The translations under genes were made by a program, and so were the position numbers. This document shows, piece by piece, positions 1-5,282 of a stretch of DNA of 9,813 bases. This DNA is from Verrucomicrobiota bacterium. Its GTDB lineage: Bacteria; Verrucomicrobiota; Verrucomicrobiia; Verrucomicrobiales; Akkermansiaceae. The stretch is from NCBI GenBank assembly GCA_026397695.1, contig JAPLUJ010000537.1, positions 1 to 9,813 of the forward strand, read 5' to 3'. The first letter of the stretch is position 1. Each line of letters begins with the position of its first letter. Below the pieces are notes generated by a model that was given only the letters and a program-made list of their open reading frames with translations, ran no database searches and was not told where the DNA came from.

Positions 1-549
1 ATGCGTACGGATCTACGGGTATTGAGGATCCTCGCCCGCCTGAAAGAGCGCAACGCGGAGACCCTGTTCGGTGCGGTGGCTGATGAACTCGCCCGGGGAG
101 GCATCGTCGTGCTGCCCGCCACCACGTTTCTCGACGACCTGTTGCCCGTCCCCGGCCATGTCTGCGGGCCCCCTTTTTCCAAACGCCAACTCGCCGATGC
201 GGCCTTCGGTTTCCGCATCGCCAAACAAACCAGCGCTTTGGATATCGGCCAAAGCGTGGTGGTGCGGCACGGTACGGTGCTGGCAGTAGAGGCGTTCGAG
301 GGCACCAATGCCTGCATCAAGCGCGGCGGCGAGCTGGGGTACGGCAAGGATGTGATGTTGGTGAAGGTTTCCAAACCGGCGCAGGATTTCCGCTTTGATG
401 TGCCGGTGATCGGCCCGCAAACGATCGAGATCTGCGCGGGGGCCGGAGTCTCGTGGATCACCATCGAAGCGGGCAAAACCTTGCTGTTAGAAAAGGTCGC
501 GGTGGCGGAACTGTGCACGCGCCACCGGATCGGCATCCACGCGTTGTAG
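1..549 (+). CDS. lpxI: UDP-2,3-diacylglucosamine pyrophosphatase LpxI, C-terminal part (5' end outside window)
   Basis: LpxI (DUF1009 family) hydrolyses UDP-2,3-diacylglucosamine to lipid X and UMP in the Raetz lipid A pathway. It replaces LpxH in some Gram-negative lineages and acts at the cytoplasmic face of the inner membrane. The 182 visible residues match the LpxI C-terminal domain: KRQLADAAFGFRIAK (61-75), DIGQSVVV (81-88), VLAVEAFEGTNACIKRGG (93-110), VKVSKPAQDFRFDVPVIG (121-138) and a closing ITIEAGKTLLLEK. Family members are about 270-280 residues, so about 100 N-terminal residues lie upstream of the window; the ATG at base 1 is most likely internal. The family's usual EGTD appears here as EGTN. 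The TAG stop lies inside the first arm of the inverted repeat at 545-633, and the next gene converges on it. Identity is confident; completeness cannot be judged. Confidence 0.9.
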   Translation: MRTDLRVLRILARLKERNAETLFGAVADELARGGIVVLPATTFLDDLLPVPGHVCGPPFSKRQLADAAFGFRIAKQTSALDIGQSVVVRHGTVLAVEAFEGTNACIKRGGELGYGKDVMLVKVSKPAQDFRFDVPVIGPQTIEICAGAGVSWITIEAGKTLLLEKVAVAELCTRHRIGIHAL

Positions 550-633
550 CGGCGGTCTGTGACCGTCGATTGCCGATGTGGGGTTAGATCTCACGCGATC
601 AATTCGCGCCGACGCTCATAGAGCGCCGCTACA
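545..633. repeat. REPIN-like element: two inverted GTAG-headed palindromes
   Basis: Two 24-nt arms, 545-568 and 610-633, are inverted copies of each other with three mismatches. Each arm starts with TGTAGCGGCG and contains its own perfect hairpin: CGGTC-TGT-GACCG at 553-565 and CGCTC-ATA-GAGCG at 613-625. Two of the three arm differences are the two sides of one stem pair, so the change is compensatory; the third is in the loop. A GTAG tetranucleotide followed by a short hairpin is the hallmark of REP sequences mobilised by RAYT (TnpA-REP) transposases, and an inverted pair with a short spacer (here 41 nt) is the REPIN or BIME arrangement. It may also act as a bidirectional terminator between two convergent genes. 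Copy number in the genome cannot be seen from here. Confidence 0.75.
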
Positions 634-643
634 GGGCTATCGG

Positions 644-1432
644 TCAGATCGTCATTGCATGGAATCCGCCATCGACGATGAGTTCGGTTCCGGTGATGAA
701 GGAGCCGGCTGTGGCGGAGGCTAACAAGAGGGTCGCGCCGATGAGTTCGTCGGAGTTGCCGAAGCGTGAGGCGGGGGTCTGGCGGAGAATGTCGAGCACG
801 CGCGACTCATCGAGCACTTTGCGGTTTTGCTCGGCGGGGAAGAAGCCGGGCACCAGAGTGTTGACGCGGATATCCTTGTCGGCCCACTCGCGGGCGAGGT
901 TGCGCGTCAGGTTGTGCACCGCGGCTTTGGTCAGCGAGTAGGTGAAAATGCGCGATAGCGGATTGAGGCCGGAAATCGACCCCAGATTGATGATGGACGC
1001 GGGTTGGGATTCATCGACGAAGTAACGCCCGAAGACCTGGCAGGCGCGGAACACCGCGCTCAGATTGGTATCGATGATGCGCTGGTATTCCTCTTCTGGG
1101 ATGTCGAGAAAGGGCGTCGGCGAATTGGTGCCCGCGCCGTTGATCAGAATGTCCACCTTGCCGGAACGATCCAACACCGTGTCCAGCAGGTGCTCCAGGG
1201 ACTCGCACGAGGTCACATCCACCGGCACGAAGTAACCCTTGCCGCCGTGCGATTCGATTTCCGCAAGACGTTTCTCGGCCTTTTCCGGAATGCGCCCGCC
1301 TAACACAACTTCCGCGCCCGCCCGGGCGAGGCCGACGGCCATGGTGCCGCAAAGTTCGCCGGTGCCGCCAATCACCACGGCGGTTTTTCCGGTGAGATCA
1401 AACAGTTCTTTGAGAAAGGATGCGGTGTGCAT
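644..1432 (-). CDS. SDR-family oxidoreductase (sugar-acid dehydrogenase type)
   Basis: A 262-residue classical short-chain dehydrogenase/reductase. The ATG at 1432 is chosen; a TTG at 1468 would add 12 residues with no family match. The Rossmann nucleotide loop is GGTGELCG (22-29), a variant of TGxxxGxG with Leu at the middle Gly. Other landmarks are NGAG (98-101), Asn123 in DTNLS, and the catalytic Ser152, Tyr165 and Lys169 (YSLTK), all intact. Arg47 after strand 2 favours NADP(H) (inference). The C-terminus has [11 protein letters not shown]. The pattern resembles SDRs annotated as fructuronate reductase/mannonate oxidoreductase or gluconate 5-dehydrogenase, but SDR substrates cannot be assigned reliably from motifs. 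It lies 92 bp downstream of the aldolase gene on the same strand, so the two may be co-transcribed. No convincing Shine-Dalgarno precedes either start. Confidence 0.85.
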   Translation of the reverse strand: MHTASFLKELFDLTGKTAVVIGGTGELCGTMAVGLARAGAEVVLGGRIPEKAEKRLAEIESHGGKGYFVPVDVTSCESLEHLLDTVLDRSGKVDILINGAGTNSPTPFLDIPEEEYQRIIDTNLSAVFRACQVFGRYFVDESQPASIINLGSISGLNPLSRIFTYSLTKAAVHNLTRNLAREWADKDIRVNTLVPGFFPAEQNRKVLDESRVLDILRQTPASRFGNSDELIGATLLLASATAGSFITGTELIVDGGFHAMTI

Positions 1433-1499
1433 GGCCGCAGTCTGGGGCCGAATGAGGGCCGCTGCCAAGCGCGGATTTTGGCTAGCGGTTCACAGGATC

Positions 1500-1512
1500 C
1501 ATCCGCAGGATG
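1500..1512. other. Small hairpin between aldolase and SDR genes
   Basis: CATCC-GCA-GGATG forms a perfect 5-bp stem just after the aldolase stop (1525-1527 on the minus strand). No T-run follows it, so it is at best a weak 3'-end or processing hairpin within the possible aldolase-SDR transcript. It could be chance. Confidence 0.25.
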
Positions 1513-1524
1513 CTCCAGCTACGC

Positions 1525-2511
1525 TCAGACATCGGTCAGGGTCTGGTCGTAGAAACCCAGATAGTCGTCCGGGGTAGGCCCCTCGCGCCAGGCCATCGCG
1601 CTTTTCGGGTGCAGGTTCATCTGGCCGGTAATGTTGTAGGGAATGGACGGTCCCCAGTCGAACTGTTGGCGCATCGGGCGTATGGTGTTCTGGATGGCTT
1701 CGATGACCGGGCGCAGTTTGAACTTCGGATTGCGCAGGAACCCGAGCAGCAGTTCCATCGGGCAATTGCCCGCGCCGCGGCCGAGGCCCATGAGGGTGGC
1801 GTCCACGCGGTTGGCACCAAGGATGATGGCTTCCACGGTGTTGGCAAAGGCTAACTGGAGGTTGTTATGGGCATGCATGCCGATGTGCTTGCCGGTGCCC
1901 TCCACGGCTTGCGTGTATTTACGCACCAGATGGTCGATCTGCTCGCGGAAAAGATTGCCATAACTATCCACCACCACGATGGTTCCCACGGAGGATTTGG
2001 CGCCGATTTCCAGCGCTTGGTCGATATCGGCCTCCGCCACAACCGAGATGGCCATGATGTTGAGGGTCGTCTCATAGCCCAGTGCCGTGCAATGTTCGAT
2101 CATTTCGACGGCTTCGGAAATCTGGTGGACGTAACAGGCCACCCGGATCACATCGAGCACACTGTCTTTGGCGGGTATGATCTGGTGCTTCCAATCGCTC
2201 TTGCCGCCGGCGTCCGCCATGGCCGTAAGTTTCAGACCGGTGTCTTCAAACGTGTGGTCGCCCACCACGCGCCGCATATCCTCTTCCTCGCAGTGCCGCC
2301 ACGCCCCGTATTTGCTCTTGGGAAACTGCGCGGGCGCGTTCTTGTAACCGATTTCCATGTAATCGACACCGGCCGCCAGACATGTCTGATAGACCGCCCG
2401 CACCTGTTCGTCGGTGAATTGGGAATTATTGATGAGGCCACCGTCACGGATCGTGCAGTCCAGCACTTTCAGTTCCGGCCGATAGGATATCCAAGGGGCT
2501 TTGTCGCTCAT
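1525..2511 (-). CDS. HMGL-like (DRE-TIM) aldolase, 4-hydroxy-2-oxovalerate-aldolase type
   Basis: A 328-residue protein of the DRE-TIM metallolyase superfamily, whose members cleave or form C-C bonds at 2-oxo acids using a divalent metal. Visible signatures are the first-strand motif VLDCTIRDGG (16-25, with the Arg22-Asp23 pair), the metal-binding HxH in MHAHNN (His213, His215), and the GLGRGAGNCPME loop (242-253). The ATG at 2511 is used; an upstream TTG at 2550 would add 13 residues without family resemblance. It most resembles the 4-hydroxy-2-oxovalerate aldolase-like branch, usually annotated only as an aldolase catalytic domain protein. No acetaldehyde dehydrogenase partner (needed by true DmpG/MhpE aldolases) is adjacent, so the substrate is open. 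The SDR downstream could act on the aldolase substrate or product (inference). The fold is confident; the reaction is not. Confidence 0.82.
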   Translation of the reverse strand: MSDKAPWISYRPELKVLDCTIRDGGLINNSQFTDEQVRAVYQTCLAAGVDYMEIGYKNAPAQFPKSKYGAWRHCEEEDMRRVVGDHTFEDTGLKLTAMADAGGKSDWKHQIIPAKDSVLDVIRVACYVHQISEAVEMIEHCTALGYETTLNIMAISVVAEADIDQALEIGAKSSVGTIVVVDSYGNLFREQIDHLVRKYTQAVEGTGKHIGMHAHNNLQLAFANTVEAIILGANRVDATLMGLGRGAGNCPMELLLGFLRNPKFKLRPVIEAIQNTIRPMRQQFDWGPSIPYNITGQMNLHPKSAMAWREGPTPDDYLGFYDQTLTDV

Positions 2512-2683
2512 GCGGAGGGCATTTAAAGTGAAAGCGTGGCAGCTTGGCAAGCCCTGTCTTGGAGCCCCCAGAAATCCAATGGATAGCGATTTTTCCGAGC
2601 TCTGATCGGACGGCAGGATGTCGCGGGAGTTTCATTTCACGCACTGATCAAGCACATTCCGAGCCCGCATGGCAGAGGGTGGA

Positions 2684-2723
2684 CGCGACAAATTTCCAGA
2701 TGATCGTCCGGGAATTTGTCGCG
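2684..2723. repeat. 40-bp palindrome, GCGACAA-N24-TTGTCGC type (copy 1)
   Basis: The halves 2684-2703 and 2704-2723 are inverted copies, 17 of 20 positions matching; two of the three mismatches would be G-T wobbles in the plus-strand fold. The layout is GCGACAA, 7 nt, GATGATCGTC, 7 nt, TTGTCGC. The same 7-7-10-7-7 design recurs at 6852-6889 with matching ends and 8 of 10 central bases. It lies between two same-strand genes (rmuC ahead, aldolase behind). It could be a dispersed palindromic repeat, a dyad operator or a transcript hairpin; no T-run follows it on the minus strand. Confidence 0.7.
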
Positions 2724-2822
2724 GCATGGCGGGCAGGTAGTGGGGTCTGCAGGTCGTGGATGAAACGAGGAAGGCGGGAACGCAGGCATGGATTTGCATG
2801 CTGGCTGTTGGCATGTTGGAGC

Positions 2823-2843
2823 GTGGCGACCGGTAATCGCCAC
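2823..2843 (-). terminator. Hairpin just downstream of rmuC (weak terminator candidate)
   Basis: GTGGCGA and TCGCCAC are perfect 7-bp arms around a 7-nt loop, beginning 8 nt past the rmuC stop codon on the minus strand. The stem is GC-rich but no U-tract follows, so an intrinsic terminator is only one reading; a dispersed repeat or 3'-protecting hairpin fits equally well. Confidence 0.35.
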
Positions 2844-2851
2844 CACGGTGA

Positions 2852-4435
2852 TCACTCCAACGCCGAGCGCAGGTCTGCGGCGGCGTTGCGGGCGCTGGCG
2901 GGCGGCTCGGGGACGAAGGAGAAATCATCAGCTGTGGCGGGCGGCTCCGGGACGAAGGAGAAATCATCGTCCGTGGCGGACAGCTCCGGGACGAAGGAGA
3001 AATCGTCGTCCGTGGCGGATGTGAGATCGGCTTCGGCAGGTGCGGGCAAGGCGGTGGGCAAAATACCAGCACCGGTGGATTGCAGGTGGCGGGGGATGTT
3101 ATCGACGGGTTCGAGGTTGGCAATGGTGGCGGCTTCCGGGGCGGCTTTGAGGGCCTCGAACTTGCGGGCGGTGGTGAGGACGCGGGTTTCCATCGATCCG
3201 ATCGCGCTGTTATAGTTTTCCACGGCGTTGCCGAGTGAACGACCGAGTTTGGTAAAATGGTCGGCGAGTTTGCCGAGGCGTTCATGGAGGGTGCGGCCGA
3301 GGGCGCAGATTTCGCGGGCGTTGTCGGCGATGGCCTCTTGGCGCCAGCCATAGGCGACGGCGCGCAACAGGGCGATGAGAGTGGTGGGGGTGGCGAGGAT
3401 CACGCCTTGGTCCACACCGCGTTCGATCAGACCGGGGTCGCTCTGGAGCGCGGCGGAGAAGAACGATTCGCTCGGCAGAAAAAGCACGGTGAACTCCGGG
3501 GCATGGGCGAATTGGGCGGTGTAGTTCTTGGATGCCAACTGTTGGATATGGGTTCTAACTTGGCGGGCATGGCGCTGGAGGGCCTCCTCGCGGATCGTGT
3601 CATCGGTGGCTTCAAGCGCGTCGAGGTAGCCATCCATCGGGGTCTTGGAATCGACCACGATGGTTTTTCCGCCGGGCAGGCGGACGACGAGGTCGGGACG
3701 GAGGCGTTTCCCTTCGTCGGTGGTGGAGGTCTGCTGGGTTTCGAAATCACAATGTTCCTGCATGCCGGCGAGTTCCACCACGCGGCGGAGCTGCATTTCC
3801 CCCCACTGGCCGCGTCCGACCGGCTGGCGCAGTGCCTTGACGAGCGAGGCGGTTTCGCGTTGCAGTCCGATCTGTCCCTCGCCGAGTGCGCGGACTTGTT
3901 CCTTGAGTTCGGCGTAGGCGCCTTCGCGGGCCTTTTCGATTTCCCCGATGCGGAACTCGAATTTCCCGAGCGACTCGGCGACCGGTTTGACGAGCGCCTC
4001 GATGGCGGTCTTGCGTTTTTCGATGTCTCCCCTGGCTTCTTCGGTCTGGGTGGAGAGCGAGGATTTCGCGAGCTGGAGGAATTGTTCGGACGACGAGCGC
4101 AGGGCGTCGGCGGAGAGAGCCTTGAAGGTATCGGTAAGTTTGATTTCGGCGCGTTCGAGGAGCGCTTGTTTTTCGGCGGCGGCGCGGAGGTCGGATTCGA
4201 GGCGGGCCCGCAGCTCGGTGAGTTGGTTGCGGAATGTTTGGGCGTCCTTTTCGTTGCGTTCGGCATCCGCGCTGGCATGAGCGAGGCGGACTTCGATTTC
4301 CGCGGTCCGGCGTTCCTCCGCCTTGAGGCGTTCGTTGCCAGCGCTGATTTTAGCGGATGCGGCAAGGCGGGTGAGCAGCCATCCGATCATGAGTCCCATG
4401 ATGACGGCGATGATGAGCGGAAGATAGGGTGGCAT
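2852..4435 (-). CDS. rmuC: DNA recombination protein RmuC
   Basis: RmuC proteins are membrane-anchored, coiled-coil proteins with a PD-(D/E)XK-like nuclease core, linked genetically to limiting inversions and rearrangements. This one is 527 residues against about 475 in E. coli. In order it has one N-terminal membrane segment (about 5-22), a long charged coiled-coil region (about 33-205), and the conserved core with WGEMQLRRVV (211-220), RLRPDLVVRLPGGK (244-257) and IVVDSK (259-264). These supply the expected acidic and Lys positions (Glu213, Asp248, Asp262, Lys264). Conserved family segments follow, such as FLPSESFFSAAL (319-330) and TPTTLIALLRAVAYGW (349-364). The extra length is a low-complexity C-terminal tail holding three 13-residue repeats with DDFSFVPE (474-512). 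The ATG at 4435 precedes the hydrophobic anchor directly. It is divergent from the sod gene across 90 bp. Confidence 0.93.
   Translation of the reverse strand: MPPYLPLIIAVIMGLMIGWLLTRLAASAKISAGNERLKAEERRTAEIEVRLAHASADAERNEKDAQTFRNQLTELRARLESDLRAAAEKQALLERAEIKLTDTFKALSADALRSSSEQFLQLAKSSLSTQTEEARGDIEKRKTAIEALVKPVAESLGKFEFRIGEIEKAREGAYAELKEQVRALGEGQIGLQRETASLVKALRQPVGRGQWGEMQLRRVVELAGMQEHCDFETQQTSTTDEGKRLRPDLVVRLPGGKTIVVDSKTPMDGYLDALEATDDTIREEALQRHARQVRTHIQQLASKNYTAQFAHAPEFTVLFLPSESFFSAALQSDPGLIERGVDQGVILATPTTLIALLRAVAYGWRQEAIADNAREICALGRTLHERLGKLADHFTKLGRSLGNAVENYNSAIGSMETRVLTTARKFEALKAAPEAATIANLEPVDNIPRHLQSTGAGILPTALPAPAEADLTSATDDDFSFVPELSATDDDFSFVPEPPATADDFSFVPEPPASARNAAADLRSALE
2896..3012 (-). 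repeat. Three-copy 39-bp tandem repeat inside rmuC
   Basis: Three contiguous 39-bp units start at 2896, 2935 and 2974, with a few bases of a fourth from 3013. Each contains GGACGAAGGAGAAATC. Because 39 is divisible by 3, each unit adds 13 residues in frame to the RmuC tail. The protein units share (D)DDFSFVPE followed by a Pro/Ser/Ala/Thr linker. Differences between units are few, so the expansion is fairly recent or kept uniform by exchange. Confidence 0.9.
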
Positions 4436-4473
4436 ATTTTTTGGTTTTTCTCTTGCAGAGGTTGGAAGGCTCG

Positions 4474-4487
4474 GTTTGTTAACGAAC
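4474..4487. promoter_or_regulatory. Near-perfect 14-bp dyad in the rmuC/sod divergent promoter region
   Basis: GTTTGTTAACGAAC is a palindrome centred on GTTAAC with a single unmatched pair. It sits 39 bp from both divergent start codons (rmuC at 4435 and the likely original sod start at 4526), where a shared operator would be expected. TTGCAG at 4453-4458, about 18 bp before TGTTAA, is a weak -35/-10 possibility for the sod direction. No regulator is identifiable. Confidence 0.35.
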
Positions 4488-4525
4488 GTTGCCTGTCACG
4501 CCGTTCTAGCGGAGAGCCAGGCGAT

Positions 4526-4609
4526 ATGCAAACCAAACTCCCCAAAATACCATGAGCCACACTCGGATACGCCTACGACGCGCTCGAACCACACATCGAT
4601 GCCCGCACG
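4526..4609 (+). pseudogene. Original 5' end of the sod gene, interrupted by an in-frame TGA
   Basis: From ATG 4526 the sod frame reads MQTKLPKIP, then TGA (4553-4555), then [18 protein letters not shown] directly into the intact part at 4610. LPxxP and [11 protein letters not shown] are the standard N-terminal strand of Fe/Mn superoxide dismutases, so this is sod coding sequence. GGAG at 4511-4514, 11 nt before ATG 4526, is the only Shine-Dalgarno-like match near any candidate start. A second ATG at 4552 overlaps the stop (ATGA) and begins MSHT, also SOD-like, but in another frame. So either codons 10-14 are an insertion carrying a stop, or a small deletion after ATG 4552 shifted the frame. 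A sequencing or assembly error is possible. Confidence 0.65.
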
Positions 4610-5164
4610 ATGGAAATCCACCATTCGAAGCACCATCAGGCATATATCACCAATCTCAACAACGCGCTCGCCGGCAAGCCGGAACTCGAAGCCAAGTCGC
4701 TCTGCGAACTGGTGGGCGACCTCGCGGCGGTGCCAGCCGATATCCGCACCGCCGTGCGCAACAACGGTGGCGGCCACGCCAACCACGGGTTTTTCTGGAA
4801 AGTCATCGCCCCGGGCGGTGCCAAAGCACCTTCCGGCGAACTCGCCGCAGCCATCGACAAATCGTTCGGCTCGTTCGACGCCTTCAAGGAAGCCTTCGCC
4901 AAGGCCGGAGCCACCCGCTTCGGATCCGGCTGGGCGTGGCTCGTGAAAAAATCCGATGGCACGCTCGCCGTGTGTTCGACCGCCAATCAGGACTGCCCGT
5001 GCATGGGCGAAGCCGTCGCAGGTTGTGCCGGCAAGCCGATCCTCGGCCTCGATGTCTGGGAACACGCCTATTATCTCAACTATCAGAACCGCCGTCCCGA
5101 CTACATCGCCGCGTTCTGGAACGTGGTCAACTGGGATGTGGTAGCGGCGAATTTCGCGGCGTAA
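4610..5164 (+). CDS. sodA: Superoxide dismutase, Mn-type (N-terminally truncated open frame)
   Basis: Converts superoxide to hydrogen peroxide and oxygen in the cytoplasm; no signal peptide is seen. The intact frame from ATG 4610 gives 184 residues against the usual 200-odd. All four metal ligands are present: His in MEIHHSKHH, His in [11 protein letters not shown], and Asp and His in [15 protein letters not shown] and STANQD (the Gln that tunes the Mn enzyme) point to the SodA (Mn) rather than the SodB (Fe) type, and [17 protein letters not shown] is near-identical to SodA. About 24 N-terminal residues found in relatives lie upstream in frame, behind a TGA. From ATG 4610 the product would start one residue before the first helix's EIHH ligand motif, which may harm folding. 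Unusually, four cysteines fall in [19 protein letters not shown]. Family confidence is very high; whether the gene is functional is uncertain. Confidence 0.88.
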   Translation: MEIHHSKHHQAYITNLNNALAGKPELEAKSLCELVGDLAAVPADIRTAVRNNGGGHANHGFFWKVIAPGGAKAPSGELAAAIDKSFGSFDAFKEAFAKAGATRFGSGWAWLVKKSDGTLAVCSTANQDCPCMGEAVAGCAGKPILGLDVWEHAYYLNYQNRRPDYIAAFWNVVNWDVVAANFAA

Positions 5165-5187
5165 ATGGATGTTGCCGGTCTAACACA

Positions 5188-5225
5188 ATAAGGAGCGATA
5201 AGGAGCGGGGACATTCCTGTCCCCG
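5188..5225. repeat. Hairpin repeat with duplicated ATAAGGAGCG lead, downstream of sod
   Basis: ATAAGGAGCG occurs twice in tandem (5188-5197, 5198-5207). It runs into a perfect 8-bp hairpin, CGGGGACA-TTCC-TGTCCCCG (5206-5225). Lying 41 nt past the sod stop and facing a convergent gene, it could terminate sod transcription (GTCTTCC follows, only a weak T-run). It also looks like a dispersed palindromic repeat. Confidence 0.55.
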
Positions 5226-5252
5226 TCTTCCGATTGCCATGGGCACGCAGAC

Positions 5253-5277
5253 ACGACAGGACTCGAAAGTCCTGCGT
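5253..5277. terminator. Hairpin between convergent genes (terminator or dispersed repeat)
   Basis: CAGGACT-CGAA-AGTCCTG is a perfect 7-bp stem with a CGAA loop. ACG/CGT extend it by 3 bp past one bulged A (5256), giving 10 pairs. It begins 8 nt before the end of the minus-strand gene at 5283, so it lies immediately past that stop codon. With no clear U-tract in either direction, terminator function is plausible but not proven. Confidence 0.45.
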
Positions 5278-5282
5278 CGATT

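Larger units (their letters stand above)
2512..2851. other. 340-bp intergenic region upstream of the aldolase gene
   Basis: No credible gene is visible on either strand. The region holds the long palindrome at 2684-2723 and a 7-bp hairpin at 2823-2843 just beyond the rmuC stop. It must also contain the aldolase promoter, but no clear -35/-10 pair stands out. CATG recurs several times at 2784-2816, which looks like compositional noise. Confidence 0.5.

Noticed and set aside
2501..2507. Extra GCGACAA half-site at the aldolase start
   Set aside because: It is a single 7-mer formed by the codons AGC GAC AAA, has no inverted partner nearby, and is expected by chance.
1867..2526. Plus-strand open frame opposite the aldolase gene
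   Set aside because: His/Val-rich shadow translation without domain features; the minus-strand aldolase has clear motifs.
2896..3012. 39-bp direct repeats as a CRISPR array
   Set aside because: Units are contiguous with no unique spacers, lie in frame within rmuC and encode a regular peptide repeat.
3257..4555. Long plus-strand open frame (432 codons) opposite rmuC
   Set aside because: It mirrors the rmuC coding strand, its translation is low-complexity Gly/Glu/Phe-rich with no domain, and rmuC on the other strand is unmistakable. Only its last nine codons matter, as the start of sod.
4553..4555. TGA in sod read as selenocysteine
   Set aside because: No SOD uses Sec at this N-terminal position, no SECIS-like hairpin was evident after it, and an indel or point mutation is simpler.
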